A stretch of 14,922 nt of DNA from Hyphomicrobiaceae bacterium (GTDB lineage: Bacteria; Pseudomonadota; Alphaproteobacteria; Rhizobiales; Hyphomicrobiaceae), in NCBI GenBank assembly GCA_017353825.1, contig JAFMSC010000045.1, forward strand, positions 1 through 14,922. Reading direction: 5' to 3'. A program made the translations under genes and the position numbers. The notes under the pieces are model-generated. The model saw only the letters and a program-made list of their open reading frames with translations. It was not told where the DNA came from and searched no databases. Below are positions 1 through 6,801 of the stretch, piece by piece; within the stretch, counting starts at the first letter, position 1, and every line of letters starts with the position of its first letter.

Positions 1-1
1 T

Positions 2-982
2 GATGACCGGTTCCGGGACACCATTCTGGCGTTGCCGCTCGCAATCTATGTGACCGATGCCACCGGCCTGATCACCTTCTTCAATCCCGCCGCTGCCGAA
101 CTCGCGGGCCGAACGCCCCAGATTGGTCGCGACCGCTGGTGCGTGATCTGGCGCCTACGTTGGCCGGACGGACGGCCAATGCCGCACGAGGATTGCCCGA
201 TGGCCGTGGCACTGCGTGAAAATCGCCCTATGAGAGGCGTGGAAGCCATCGGCGAGCGTCCAAGTGGCGCGCGTTTTTCCTTTCTCGCGCATCCAACGCC
301 CATCCACGATGGGGCCGGGGTCGTGATAGGTGGCGTAAATGTGCTCTTGGACATAACCACGGACCGCAAGACTGCCAACAGCTTGCAAAGAGATATCGTC
401 CGCGAACTCGACAGGAAAGCGAGTTCGATCCTCCGTCTGATCGATGCGGTGCTGAAGGAAGCCCACCGGCAAGCGCGTGGAATCGAGGCTCGAAAACTCA
501 TCCAGCACACAATCCAGCGTGTAACAACGATCTCTGCGACTCAAGGCCTGCTCCTTGACCCCGATGGCGGAACCAGGATCAACAGCTGGGATCTCTTGAC
601 CGCCATCTGCCTTACCGTGCCGCTGGCGATGCAGGACAAGATCGAGCTCCTTTGCGAAAGCGCTGCAGGCGACCTGGCAAGCGAAACGGCCATCCCGCTT
701 AGTCTCATCGCCAAGGAGTTGATCGCCAACGCTGCGACTCACGCACTTATTGGCCGATCTAAAGTTTCCGTACGTATTGGATTGCGTAGGCAACGCGATA
801 GTTACATCTTCACGGTCGAAGACGATGGCCCTGGGTTCCGTTTGCAACCCGCGCACGCGCGCTCGTTCGGGCTGGGGCTCGTGATGACCTTGGCGCGGCA
901 GCTCAACGGTACGTTTGATGTAGAGTGCAGCCCCGGAGCCCGCTGCGTCGTGCGCTTCCCAGATCCGCGTACGCTGAACTGA
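2..982 (+). CDS. PAS sensor kinase, HisKA_2/HWE-like, lacking the acceptor histidine (5' partial)
   Basis: The reading frame is open to the left edge, so the true start lies outside the window; an in-frame TTG at 32 is unlikely to be the start because homologous PAS sequence begins before it. Counting from that TTG, residues 1-113 form a PAS fold that ends in the usual DIT.DRK exit. Residues 118-175 resemble the dimerisation/acceptor helices of HisKA_2 and HWE kinases. Residues 215-310 form the HATPase_c domain, with an N box (KELIANAATHA), a G1 box (EDDGPGF) and a G2 box (FGLGLV). Family members carry ELxHR at the acceptor site; here it reads ELDRK, with arginine (codon 413-415) where histidine is expected. 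The ATP site looks intact, so it may bind ATP without autophosphorylating in the usual way, or act as a partner or pseudokinase. No response regulator lies nearby. It converges on the MASE1 kinase. Kinase-family identity is fairly sure; signalling role is unknown. Confidence 0.85.
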   Translation, partial: DDRFRDTILALPLAIYVTDATGLITFFNPAAAELAGRTPQIGRDRWCVIWRLRWPDGRPMPHEDCPMAVALRENRPMRGVEAIGERPSGARFSFLAHPTPIHDGAGVVIGGVNVLLDITTDRKTANSLQRDIVRELDRKASSILRLIDAVLKEAHRQARGIEARKLIQHTIQRVTTISATQGLLLDPDGGTRINSWDLLTAICLTVPLAMQDKIELLCESAAGDLASETAIPLSLIAKELIANAATHALIGRSKVSVRIGLRRQRDSYIFTVEDDGPGFRLQPAHARSFGLGLVMTLARQLNGTFDVECSPGARCVVRFPDPRTLN

Positions 983-1170
983 CATCTTCGCCGCCGCCCG
1001 GAGCCGACTGTCGTTACCCCTCGCGAAGTGTTCACTCCTGGCGGTTGCTCAGGCACCTATAGACGCTTTCCAGCCCCAACCCCAGCGCTGAGACCGACGA
1101 CCGCCAGCCCCAGCTCCCGAGCTTGTCGCGGCGGCGGCGACCTCCAGCATGCGCTTGACGCTTTCCCCCT

Positions 1171-3153
1171 TTACGTCGACAGCACCGAGGCTAAGCCCTG
1201 GCGAGCGGAGCTTGTTTGATACCTGAAGGTTGCGTGTACAGCTGGAAAGGTAATGGTGCAGTGCGCCCCATCCGGCGCCAGCACGTGATCAACCGTACCG
1301 CCGAGCTCATAGGCAATGAGGTCGCGGATGACGCTCGTGCCATAGCCCGTTTGCGAGGGTTGGGTGACGGCCGGGCCACCCCGTTCGTTCCATTGCAGTC
1401 TTACGGCAGAGGGTATGTCTGCGCGCGATTGCACGCTCCACCTGACGGATACCCGCCCCTGGGGTGTGGAAAGTGCCCCGTATTTCGCGGCATTGGTGGC
1501 AAGCTCATGCAGCACCATGGCCATCGCCTGCGTCGCGGCGGCCGTGAGCCCGACATAAGGGCCTTCGACTATGGTGTTGCCAGCGCTTGCGTATGGTCCC
1601 AGTTCTTGGGCGACGAGGTCGACGAGACTGACGCTTTGCCAGCGACTGCGGCTCAGCAACGCGTGGGCCTCTCCCATTGATTGAAGCCTTTGTTCCAGGG
1701 CGTCGATGAAGCCGTCCGTGGAGATGCTGCGCTCGCTGGTGCGTTTAGCGACGACGGCGACGTTTGCGAGAACGTTCTTGACCCGGTGGTCGAGTTCAGC
1801 GATCAGCAAGCTCTTCTGCTCTTCCGCCCGCTTGCGTTCGGTGACGTCGATGTTGATGCCAACGACTCGCTCCGCACGCCCGTCGCGATCGTAGGATACG
1901 AACGCACGGGCCTCGATCCAGCGAACGTCACCGCCGGAACGCAGAACCCGATATTCTATATGGTACTCGCGCTGCCGCCCAGCGACGGCTTGGCTGAGGA
2001 TGGCGTCACAGCGTCGGAGATCATCGGGGTGCACGCCAGCTCGCCAGTCGTCGCGCAGAATCGCGGTGGTTCCTTCAGGAAAGCCAAGGATGGCAGCGCA
2101 GCCTGGCGAAATCTGTACCCTTGCGGCGGCGATGTCGAATGCATAGTTGCCTACGAGGGCCGTCTTTTCAACGAGCGCGAGGTGTGCGCTTCGTTCCGCG
2201 ATGGTCGCTTCTTGGCACCGTCGCTCCGCGAACAGTGCAGCAAGGGCCAGCGCACTGAAGGCGATGGCGACCAATCCAGTCTGACCAGCCAGTACACGTT
2301 CGGCGATGGCAATGCTTGGATCGCCCAAGCGGCCGACGCCAAACGTGACGGTCCACACGACCGTCAAGGCGAGAATGAACACCGCCGCCGACGCGAACAC
2401 GGGTCGGCAGCGAGCCGTCAGCCAGAAGAGCAAAGGCAGCGGCAGGGCGAGAGGCAGGATTGTTGCCCAGTGGCTCGTTGGCAACGCAAAGCCCACAATG
2501 GTCGCCGCGCTAAGCGCCACAAGCGCCATTGCTGCTTCCGCCAGTTCCACGGCCTTAGGAGGGTCACGGACAACACGAATGAGACCGATGACCAATGGGG
2601 CAACAGTGACGATGCCGAGCGCATCGGATGCGAACCAGTGATACCACGTCATCAGGACTGGTGCCGCTGAGCCGTGGAACAGCACGAAGCCAAAGGTCCC
2701 GCCGATCCCCGAAACGGCGGCAGCCAGGGCTGCCGCGATCAAGAGCCCGACAACGCGGCCAAAGCTGTCCAGGCTGAAATGCGTCCCAAATTGGCGCTCA
2801 ATGAAACACGCGGTGAGGGCGGCTTCGGCCGCGTTGCACAGGGCAAAGACAATCGCACTTGCGAAATTTCTATCGCCCGAGAGGTTGGCCGCGAGCGTCG
2901 CAGCCACGACACCGGTGACCACTGGCAAGCGTGCGCCCGGCCCAAGGGCCACCAGCGCCCCGGCGGAAACGCCCGCGGCGGGCCAGAACACGGCTACCCC
3001 GTCAGGTTCAGTCAGAAGGGTGAGGCTCAGACGCGCCGCCAGGAGGTACAGGGTCCCGGTCGCCGCAGTGAGACCAAGCCAAGCCGCCCAGCCGTGCGCC
3101 TCAGCGCCGCAAGAACGCTCCTCGTTCAGCTGCTCCCCAGCCTTGTGCAGCAT
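1171..3153 (-). CDS. MASE1-PAS-HWE sensor histidine kinase
   Basis: This is a complete 660-residue integral membrane sensor kinase. Residues about 22-308 hold roughly eight to ten hydrophobic helices with the MASE1-type FWPAAGVSAG segment at 56-65, a membrane-embedded sensory domain. Residues about 325-442 are a PAS domain ending in VGINIDVTERK. The HWE transmitter follows: acceptor H456 in ELDHRVKN, the family-defining histidine in HELATNAAKYG (H549, N554), the W-x-E signature at WNE (588-590), and a glycine loop GYGTSVIRDL near 603-612. These signatures place it in the HWE family, which autophosphorylates on histidine and usually passes phosphate to a separate regulator; none is encoded here. 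The ATG start is preceded by a G-rich stretch about 6 nt upstream that can serve as a ribosome site. The last 20 or so residues after the ATPase fold look unstructured. The ligand is unknown. Confidence 0.93.
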   Translation of the reverse strand: MLHKAGEQLNEERSCGAEAHGWAAWLGLTAATGTLYLLAARLSLTLLTEPDGVAVFWPAAGVSAGALVALGPGARLPVVTGVVAATLAANLSGDRNFASAIVFALCNAAEAALTACFIERQFGTHFSLDSFGRVVGLLIAAALAAAVSGIGGTFGFVLFHGSAAPVLMTWYHWFASDALGIVTVAPLVIGLIRVVRDPPKAVELAEAAMALVALSAATIVGFALPTSHWATILPLALPLPLLFWLTARCRPVFASAAVFILALTVVWTVTFGVGRLGDPSIAIAERVLAGQTGLVAIAFSALALAALFAERRCQEATIAERSAHLALVEKTALVGNYAFDIAAARVQISPGCAAILGFPEGTTAILRDDWRAGVHPDDLRRCDAILSQAVAGRQREYHIEYRVLRSGGDVRWIEARAFVSYDRDGRAERVVGINIDVTERKRAEEQKSLLIAELDHRVKNVLANVAVVAKRTSERSISTDGFIDALEQRLQSMGEAHALLSRSRWQSVSLVDLVAQELGPYASAGNTIVEGPYVGLTAAATQAMAMVLHELATNAAKYGALSTPQGRVSVRWSVQSRADIPSAVRLQWNERGGPAVTQPSQTGYGTSVIRDLIAYELGGTVDHVLAPDGAHCTITFPAVHATFRYQTSSARQGLASVLST

Positions 3154-3185
3154 GCCACCCCCCTACCAGCGCTGCGGTCGCGTGC

Positions 3186-3240
3186 TGAACCGGACTCTAC
3201 AGCGCCCCACCCCACGGTCCAGCATCACTTCACCGGTTCA
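3186..3240. repeat. 8-bp inverted repeat upstream of the MASE1 kinase
   Basis: TGAACCGG at 3186-3193 is exactly complementary to CCGGTTCA at 3233-3240, with 39 nt between the arms. It begins 33 nt upstream of the MASE1 kinase start. This could be an operator or an RNA hairpin, but a chance 8-bp match is possible. Confidence 0.4.
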
Positions 3241-3243
3241 TGG

Positions 3244-3281
3244 GACCCCATCCATCGGGCCGCCACCGACCTCATGGGGTC
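3244..3281. repeat. 8-bp inverted repeat, GACCCCAT/ATGGGGTC
   Basis: GACCCCAT at 3244-3251 pairs perfectly with ATGGGGTC at 3274-3281 across a 22-nt loop. The left arm also overlaps a small dyad, ATGGG-AC-CCCAT, at 3240-3251, so three related boxes lie within 42 nt. The position upstream of the leftward kinase suggests a regulator binding site or transcript structure; this is inference only. Confidence 0.45.
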
Positions 3282-3317
3282 GCTCCAAACTCCCAAGCCT
3301 TGTGGCACGCCTGCACT

Positions 3318-3360
3318 CTGGCGGTTTGGGTCATGGCGAGCGTGACCGCCTATCCGCCAG
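3318..3360. repeat. Two-part hairpin, CTGGCGG/CCGCCAG with inner GGTCA/TGACC stem
   Basis: An outer perfect 7-bp stem (3318-3324 with 3354-3360) encloses a second perfect 5-bp stem (3329-3333 with 3343-3347) around a 9-nt loop. The nesting makes a chance origin less likely than for a single stem. There is no T-run, so it is not an ordinary terminator. It could be an RNA structure or a REP-like element. Confidence 0.45.
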
Positions 3361-3753
3361 GATGCTGCAAATGCCCCCTCTAACCGGGCCGGGTCGCTGC
3401 AGGGCCGAAGACTTCAGGCGGTGCTGCCCCGCCACCAAAATAACGGCCGCCTTCGAAAAACCCGCCCGCCAGCCAAGCTCCGAGGCACACCACCGTCTTC
3501 TGGATCCGTTTCTTGGCGCGGCTGCCGCAGTGCTCGCGGCGTCGCTGGTGGAGTTTATCCGATCACTGTATCATCGATGTGACGCGCCACGCGTTTCCCC
3601 GGTCCCGCATCGGCCTCGGCCGGGGCGATTCCAACACCCCGACGCCCAAGGCGGCGCACGGACAGATTGTGCCTCAGTTCCGGCGCTTTAATTCCGCAGG
3701 TTGAGCGGAGTAAGGACATTCGCCGGGCGGTTCACCGCCAGGGCCGACCTCCT

Positions 3754-3761
3754 GGAGGGAG
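3754..3761 (+). promoter_or_regulatory. Ribosome binding site that decides the DUF1800 start
   Basis: GGAGGGAG lies 5 nt before the ATG at 3767. The frame is open back to a stop at 3689-3691, and a TTG at 3701 could begin a protein 22 residues longer. The TTG has no purine-rich site in front of it, and family similarity begins just after the ATG, so 3767 is preferred. Confidence 0.75.
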
Positions 3762-3766
3762 CTGCC

Positions 3767-5206
3767 ATGGGGGTATCTGCCAAACACGAGGCCGCGCTCG
3801 CGCTGCATCGCTTCGGGCTTGGTCCCCGTCTTGGGTCGATTGCCGCAATCAAGGCGGACCCGCGCGGCGCGCTGCTCGCCGAGCTTGACCGGTCCAATGC
3901 CGGTTGGATCGCCGCGGGCTCACTGCCGACCAGCGCCCAGGCATTCCGCACTGTCGCGGATGCCAATGCCGAGCGGCAGGCCCGGCAAAAGCTCGCTCTG
4001 CGCGCCCAGAAAGAGGCGGCAGGGCCGGGGGGCTCGTCGGGAGCCATGATGGTAGAGACCGATGAGGTCGCCACTGAGATGGCGGCCAAGAAGGCGGCCG
4101 AGGCGGTCCCAAACGTGGGACGGCAGATCTACCTCAACGAGGCTAAGGCACGCATCGATGCAGCGCTGGCCGCCGACATCGGCTTTGCCGAGCGGCTCAC
4201 TTGGTTCTGGTCCAACCATTTCTGCATCTCGGCAGACAAAATTCAAAGCATGTCAGGGGCCTATGAGCGCGAAGCGATCCGGCCGCATATCCTGGGCCGG
4301 TTTTCCGACATGCTGCTGGCGACCGAGGGCCATCCGGCAATGCTGTTCTACCTCGACAACTCCATGTCAATGGGCGCAGGGTCGATCGCTGGCGTCAATC
4401 GGACGCGAGGGCTGAACGAGAACCTCGCCCGCGAAATCTTGGAGTTGCACACCCTGGGGGTCCGCAGCGTCTACACCCAGGAGGACGTGACCCGATTCGC
4501 CAACGTGCTCACAGGTTGGACCCTCGTGGGCGCCGGGGGTGATGCCGAGCGCGGCGGCGAGTTCAGCTTCAACCGGCGGATGCATGAACCGGGCGCGCAA
4601 ACCATCCTTGGCAAGGTCTACGAGGATACCGGGGTCGATCAGGCCCGCGCCGTGCTGCGCGATCTCGCCGTGCATCCTGCCACCGCCAGGCATGTGTCCA
4701 CCAAGCTGGCACGGCACTTCATCGCCGACGTTCCCCCTCCGGCGCTCGTGGAGACGCTGACCCGGACGTTCCTCGATACAGAGGGTGACCTGAAGCAGGT
4801 TTCAAAGGCCCTCGTCGCCGCGTCGGAGGCCTGGGAGTCGCCGCGCGCCAAGCTCAAGCCCCCGAGTGAATGGCTGATCTCGATGGTGCGCGCGGCCGGC
4901 ACCGGAGCCGATCCAGCCCGCTTCACGGCCGGCCAGATGCGCCTCGGCGAGCCGCTGTGGCGCCCGCCGTCGCCCAGAGGCTACGCCGACGACGAGGCAA
5001 CATGGATCGATGGCATCGGCCAGCGCCTGGACGTGGCGAGCATCTATGCCGAGCTTGTAGCAGGCGGCGTTGATCCCCGCTTCATCATCGACACGGTGCT
5101 TGAGTCCACCGTGTCGGACGACACGCTTCAGGCCGTCGCGCGCGCGGAGAGCCGGCAGCAGGCGCTCGTCCTGCTCTTCATGTCGGCGGACTTCCAGAGG
5201 AGGTGA
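3767..5206 (+). CDS. DUF1800 domain protein
   Basis: The 479-residue product matches the DUF1800 family along nearly its full length. Landmarks are ALALHRFGLGP (10-20), the WFWSNHFCIS segment (146-155), the family hallmark GLNENLAREILELHTLGV (215-232), the YTQEDV and LTGWT stretch (236-252), the HPATARHVSTKLARHF helix (303-318) and KPPSEWL (364-370). An Ala/Lys-rich insert sits at about 60-115. The biochemical function of the family is not established. DUF1800 genes are very often paired with DUF1501 genes, as here: the next gene begins 3 nt after this stop, with its ribosome site across the stop codon, so the two are almost certainly one operon. I see no signal peptide or membrane helix, although the partner has a Tat leader; the protein may be cytoplasmic or exported with the partner. 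Family identity is secure; role unknown. Confidence 0.93.
   Translation: MGVSAKHEAALALHRFGLGPRLGSIAAIKADPRGALLAELDRSNAGWIAAGSLPTSAQAFRTVADANAERQARQKLALRAQKEAAGPGGSSGAMMVETDEVATEMAAKKAAEAVPNVGRQIYLNEAKARIDAALAADIGFAERLTWFWSNHFCISADKIQSMSGAYEREAIRPHILGRFSDMLLATEGHPAMLFYLDNSMSMGAGSIAGVNRTRGLNENLAREILELHTLGVRSVYTQEDVTRFANVLTGWTLVGAGGDAERGGEFSFNRRMHEPGAQTILGKVYEDTGVDQARAVLRDLAVHPATARHVSTKLARHFIADVPPPALVETLTRTFLDTEGDLKQVSKALVAASEAWESPRAKLKPPSEWLISMVRAAGTGADPARFTAGQMRLGEPLWRPPSPRGYADDEATWIDGIGQRLDVASIYAELVAGGVDPRFIIDTVLESTVSDDTLQAVARAESRQQALVLLFMSADFQRR
5198..5206 (+). promoter_or_regulatory. Perfect Shine-Dalgarno overlapping the DUF1800 stop
   Basis: AGGAGGTGA is fully complementary to the usual 16S rRNA 3' end and contains the TGA stop of the DUF1800 gene. 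The AGGAGG core is 6 nt before the ATG at 5210. This arrangement indicates translational coupling of the two genes. Confidence 0.85.
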
Positions 5207-5209
5207 CCT

Positions 5210-6481
5210 ATGTCGTTGCCCAGTTCGTCGCGCAGCCATCTGCCGAGCCGGCGCGCGGCGCTGATCGGGTCCGGTGCCCTGTTTGCCTGGAGCCAGCTGC
5301 CGAAGCTCGCGCGCGCGGAGGGCCGCGATCCGCGCATGCTGGTGATCGTCCTGCGCGGCGCCCTGGACGGACTGGGCGCCGTGGTTCCGGTTGGCGATCC
5401 GGACTGGGTGGGCCTGCGCGGAGACCGCGCCCTAACTTTGGACGGCAAGCCTGCTGCCCTTCCCCTCGATGCATTCTTCGCCCTCAACCCGGCGATGCCC
5501 AACCTCCATCGTCTCTACCGGGCCCAGCAGGCAACGATCGTGCACGCCGTCGCAACACCCTATCGCGAGCGATCCCACTTCGACGGCCAAGATGTCCTGG
5601 AAAGCGGGATGGATAAGCCGGGCGCAGTTGATAGCGGTTGGCTCAATCGCGCACTCCTGACGCTGGCGTCCGGCGGGCAAATCGATGCAAGGGGCGGGCG
5701 CGCGGTAGCGGTGGGGCCGGTCACGCCGCTGGTGGTGCGCGGCCCGGCGCCGGTGTTGTCCTGGTCGCCGCAGCAGCAGCTCCCCGCGAGCGACGATACC
5801 CACGCGCGGCTGCTGGAGCTGTACCAGCACACCGATCCAAGACTGGCGGCCGCGCTCGATGCGCGCGTCCGCCTGGTGGCGCTTGGCCGGGCCGGCGGGA
5901 TGGATGTTCCGGACCCGGAGGCGGCAAAAAAGCTTCCGCCGCCGGGGATCGCGCGCGTGCGCGCTTTCTTTGCCGAAGCCGCCGGAACCGCCGCCCGCTA
6001 TCTCGCACGGCCGGACGGCCCGCGCGTGGGGGCCTTGGGCCTCGTCGGCTGGGACACCCACATCAACGAGGGCGCGGCGTCGGGTCAGCTGGCCAACCTC
6101 CTCGGAGCGCTTGATGGGGCGCTGGCGGCGGTCGAGACGAACATGGGCATCCCCTGGCGCGAGACGGTGGTCGCAGTCATCACCGAGTTTGGGCGCACGG
6201 CGCGCATCAACGGCACCGACGGCACGGACCATGGGACCGGCACGGTTGCCGTGCTGGCCGGGGGCGCCCTCAAGGGTGGACGCGTGATCGCGGATTGGCC
6301 CGGGCTGAAGCCGGCCGACCTCCACGAGAATCGCGACCTCAGAGCCACGATCGACTTGCGCGCGGTGCTCAAGGGCGTGCTCAAGGATCACCTCAGGGTC
6401 GAGGCGGCAGCGCTCGCCGGCACGGTGTTTCCTGCCAGCGCGGATGTAGCGCCGATGGAGGGGCTGGTCGCATCGAGTTGA
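5210..6481 (+). CDS. DUF1501 domain protein with a Tat-type signal
   Basis: The product has 423 residues. The N terminus has a twin arginine in PSRRAALIG (12-20), a hydrophobic stretch (17-30) and a possible signal peptidase site after ARA near residue 36, so export in folded form through the Tat pathway is likely. The rest fits DUF1501, which is related to the alkaline phosphatase/sulfatase superfamily: LRGALDGLGAVVP (48-60), RSHFDGQDVLESG (121-133), WDTHINEG (281-288), the EFGRT block (326-330) and TDHGTG (339-344). The conserved Asp and His residues in the last three blocks resemble metal-site positions in that superfamily, but no substrate is established. It is translated together with the upstream DUF1800 gene. 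I see no membrane anchor or lipobox, so a periplasmic location is expected. Confidence 0.92.
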   Translation: MSLPSSSRSHLPSRRAALIGSGALFAWSQLPKLARAEGRDPRMLVIVLRGALDGLGAVVPVGDPDWVGLRGDRALTLDGKPAALPLDAFFALNPAMPNLHRLYRAQQATIVHAVATPYRERSHFDGQDVLESGMDKPGAVDSGWLNRALLTLASGGQIDARGGRAVAVGPVTPLVVRGPAPVLSWSPQQQLPASDDTHARLLELYQHTDPRLAAALDARVRLVALGRAGGMDVPDPEAAKKLPPPGIARVRAFFAEAAGTAARYLARPDGPRVGALGLVGWDTHINEGAASGQLANLLGALDGALAAVETNMGIPWRETVVAVITEFGRTARINGTDGTDHGTGTVAVLAGGALKGGRVIADWPGLKPADLHENRDLRATIDLRAVLKGVLKDHLRVEAAALAGTVFPASADVAPMEGLVASS

Positions 6482-6801
6482 TGCGTCACGATTTCCCGTT
6501 CATCCGGCGCCCGGCGATGGCTGGCACAGGACCTCGCGGCCTTGACGCGTGCTCGCGGTGCAATCGGCGAAGCCCAGGAGCGACTTTTCGGGGCCATTGG
6601 CCGCTTCTTGCGATGCCTACCTTGGTTCTAGGCTCACCCGTTCGCCACCGGCGTCCGCACGGCAGGTCCACCACCCCAAGCCGACAAACCGGCGCCAGCG
6701 TCCACGCGACTTCGTGCCAGAGCTTGACGATCTTTCTTGCGCCGCCTCATGGATAGCCTAATCGGAGGGCTCAACTTAGGCGATAGAGCACGGGGGACGC
6801 G
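6482..6801. other. Intergenic region before the TIR gene
   Basis: This 320-nt gap holds no supported gene. A TTGACG at 6724-6729 resembles a -35 box, but no good -10 box lies 16-18 nt further on. A GGCC-ATT-GGCC stem near 6594-6604 has no T-run. The promoter of the TIR gene probably lies here, unless the gene is transcribed through from the DUF1501 gene. Confidence 0.4.

Larger units (their letters stand above)
3154..3766. other. Gene-free divergent intergenic region with several inverted repeats
   Basis: This 613-nt gap separates the start of the leftward MASE1 kinase from the start of the rightward DUF1800 gene, so it should contain both promoters. I found no convincing -35/-10 pair, no tRNA and no protein similarity. 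Short open frames that cross it have low-complexity, Arg/Pro-rich translations typical of high-GC noise. The left half (3186-3360) carries three inverted repeats, listed separately. A further CCCCGG/CCGGGG stem lies at 3597-3625 with a 17-nt loop. Confidence 0.6.

Noticed and set aside
155..985. 276-codon leftward frame over the first kinase
   Set aside because: It is antisense to a clear PAS/HATPase gene and has no recognisable domains.
1028..1219. 63-codon frame between the convergent kinases
   Set aside because: It overlaps the 3' end of the MASE1 kinase and has low-complexity composition and no ribosome site.
1681..2670. 329-codon rightward frame over the MASE1 kinase
   Set aside because: It lies wholly antisense to the kinase membrane and PAS regions and shows no domain or ribosome site.
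3620..3650. Possible tRNA T-arm (GGGG-CGATTCCAACA-CCCC)
   Set aside because: The loop is 11 nt rather than 7, and no matching acceptor, D or anticodon arms surround it.
2801..3691. 296-codon rightward frame running from the kinase into the intergenic gap
   Set aside because: Its first part is antisense to the MASE1 region, and the remainder is Arg/Pro/Ala-rich with no similarity I recognise.
6723..6763. Sigma-70-like promoter before the TIR gene (TTGACG)
   Set aside because: No acceptable -10 hexamer lies at 16-18 nt; the nearest AT-rich words give spacers of 15 or 22 nt.
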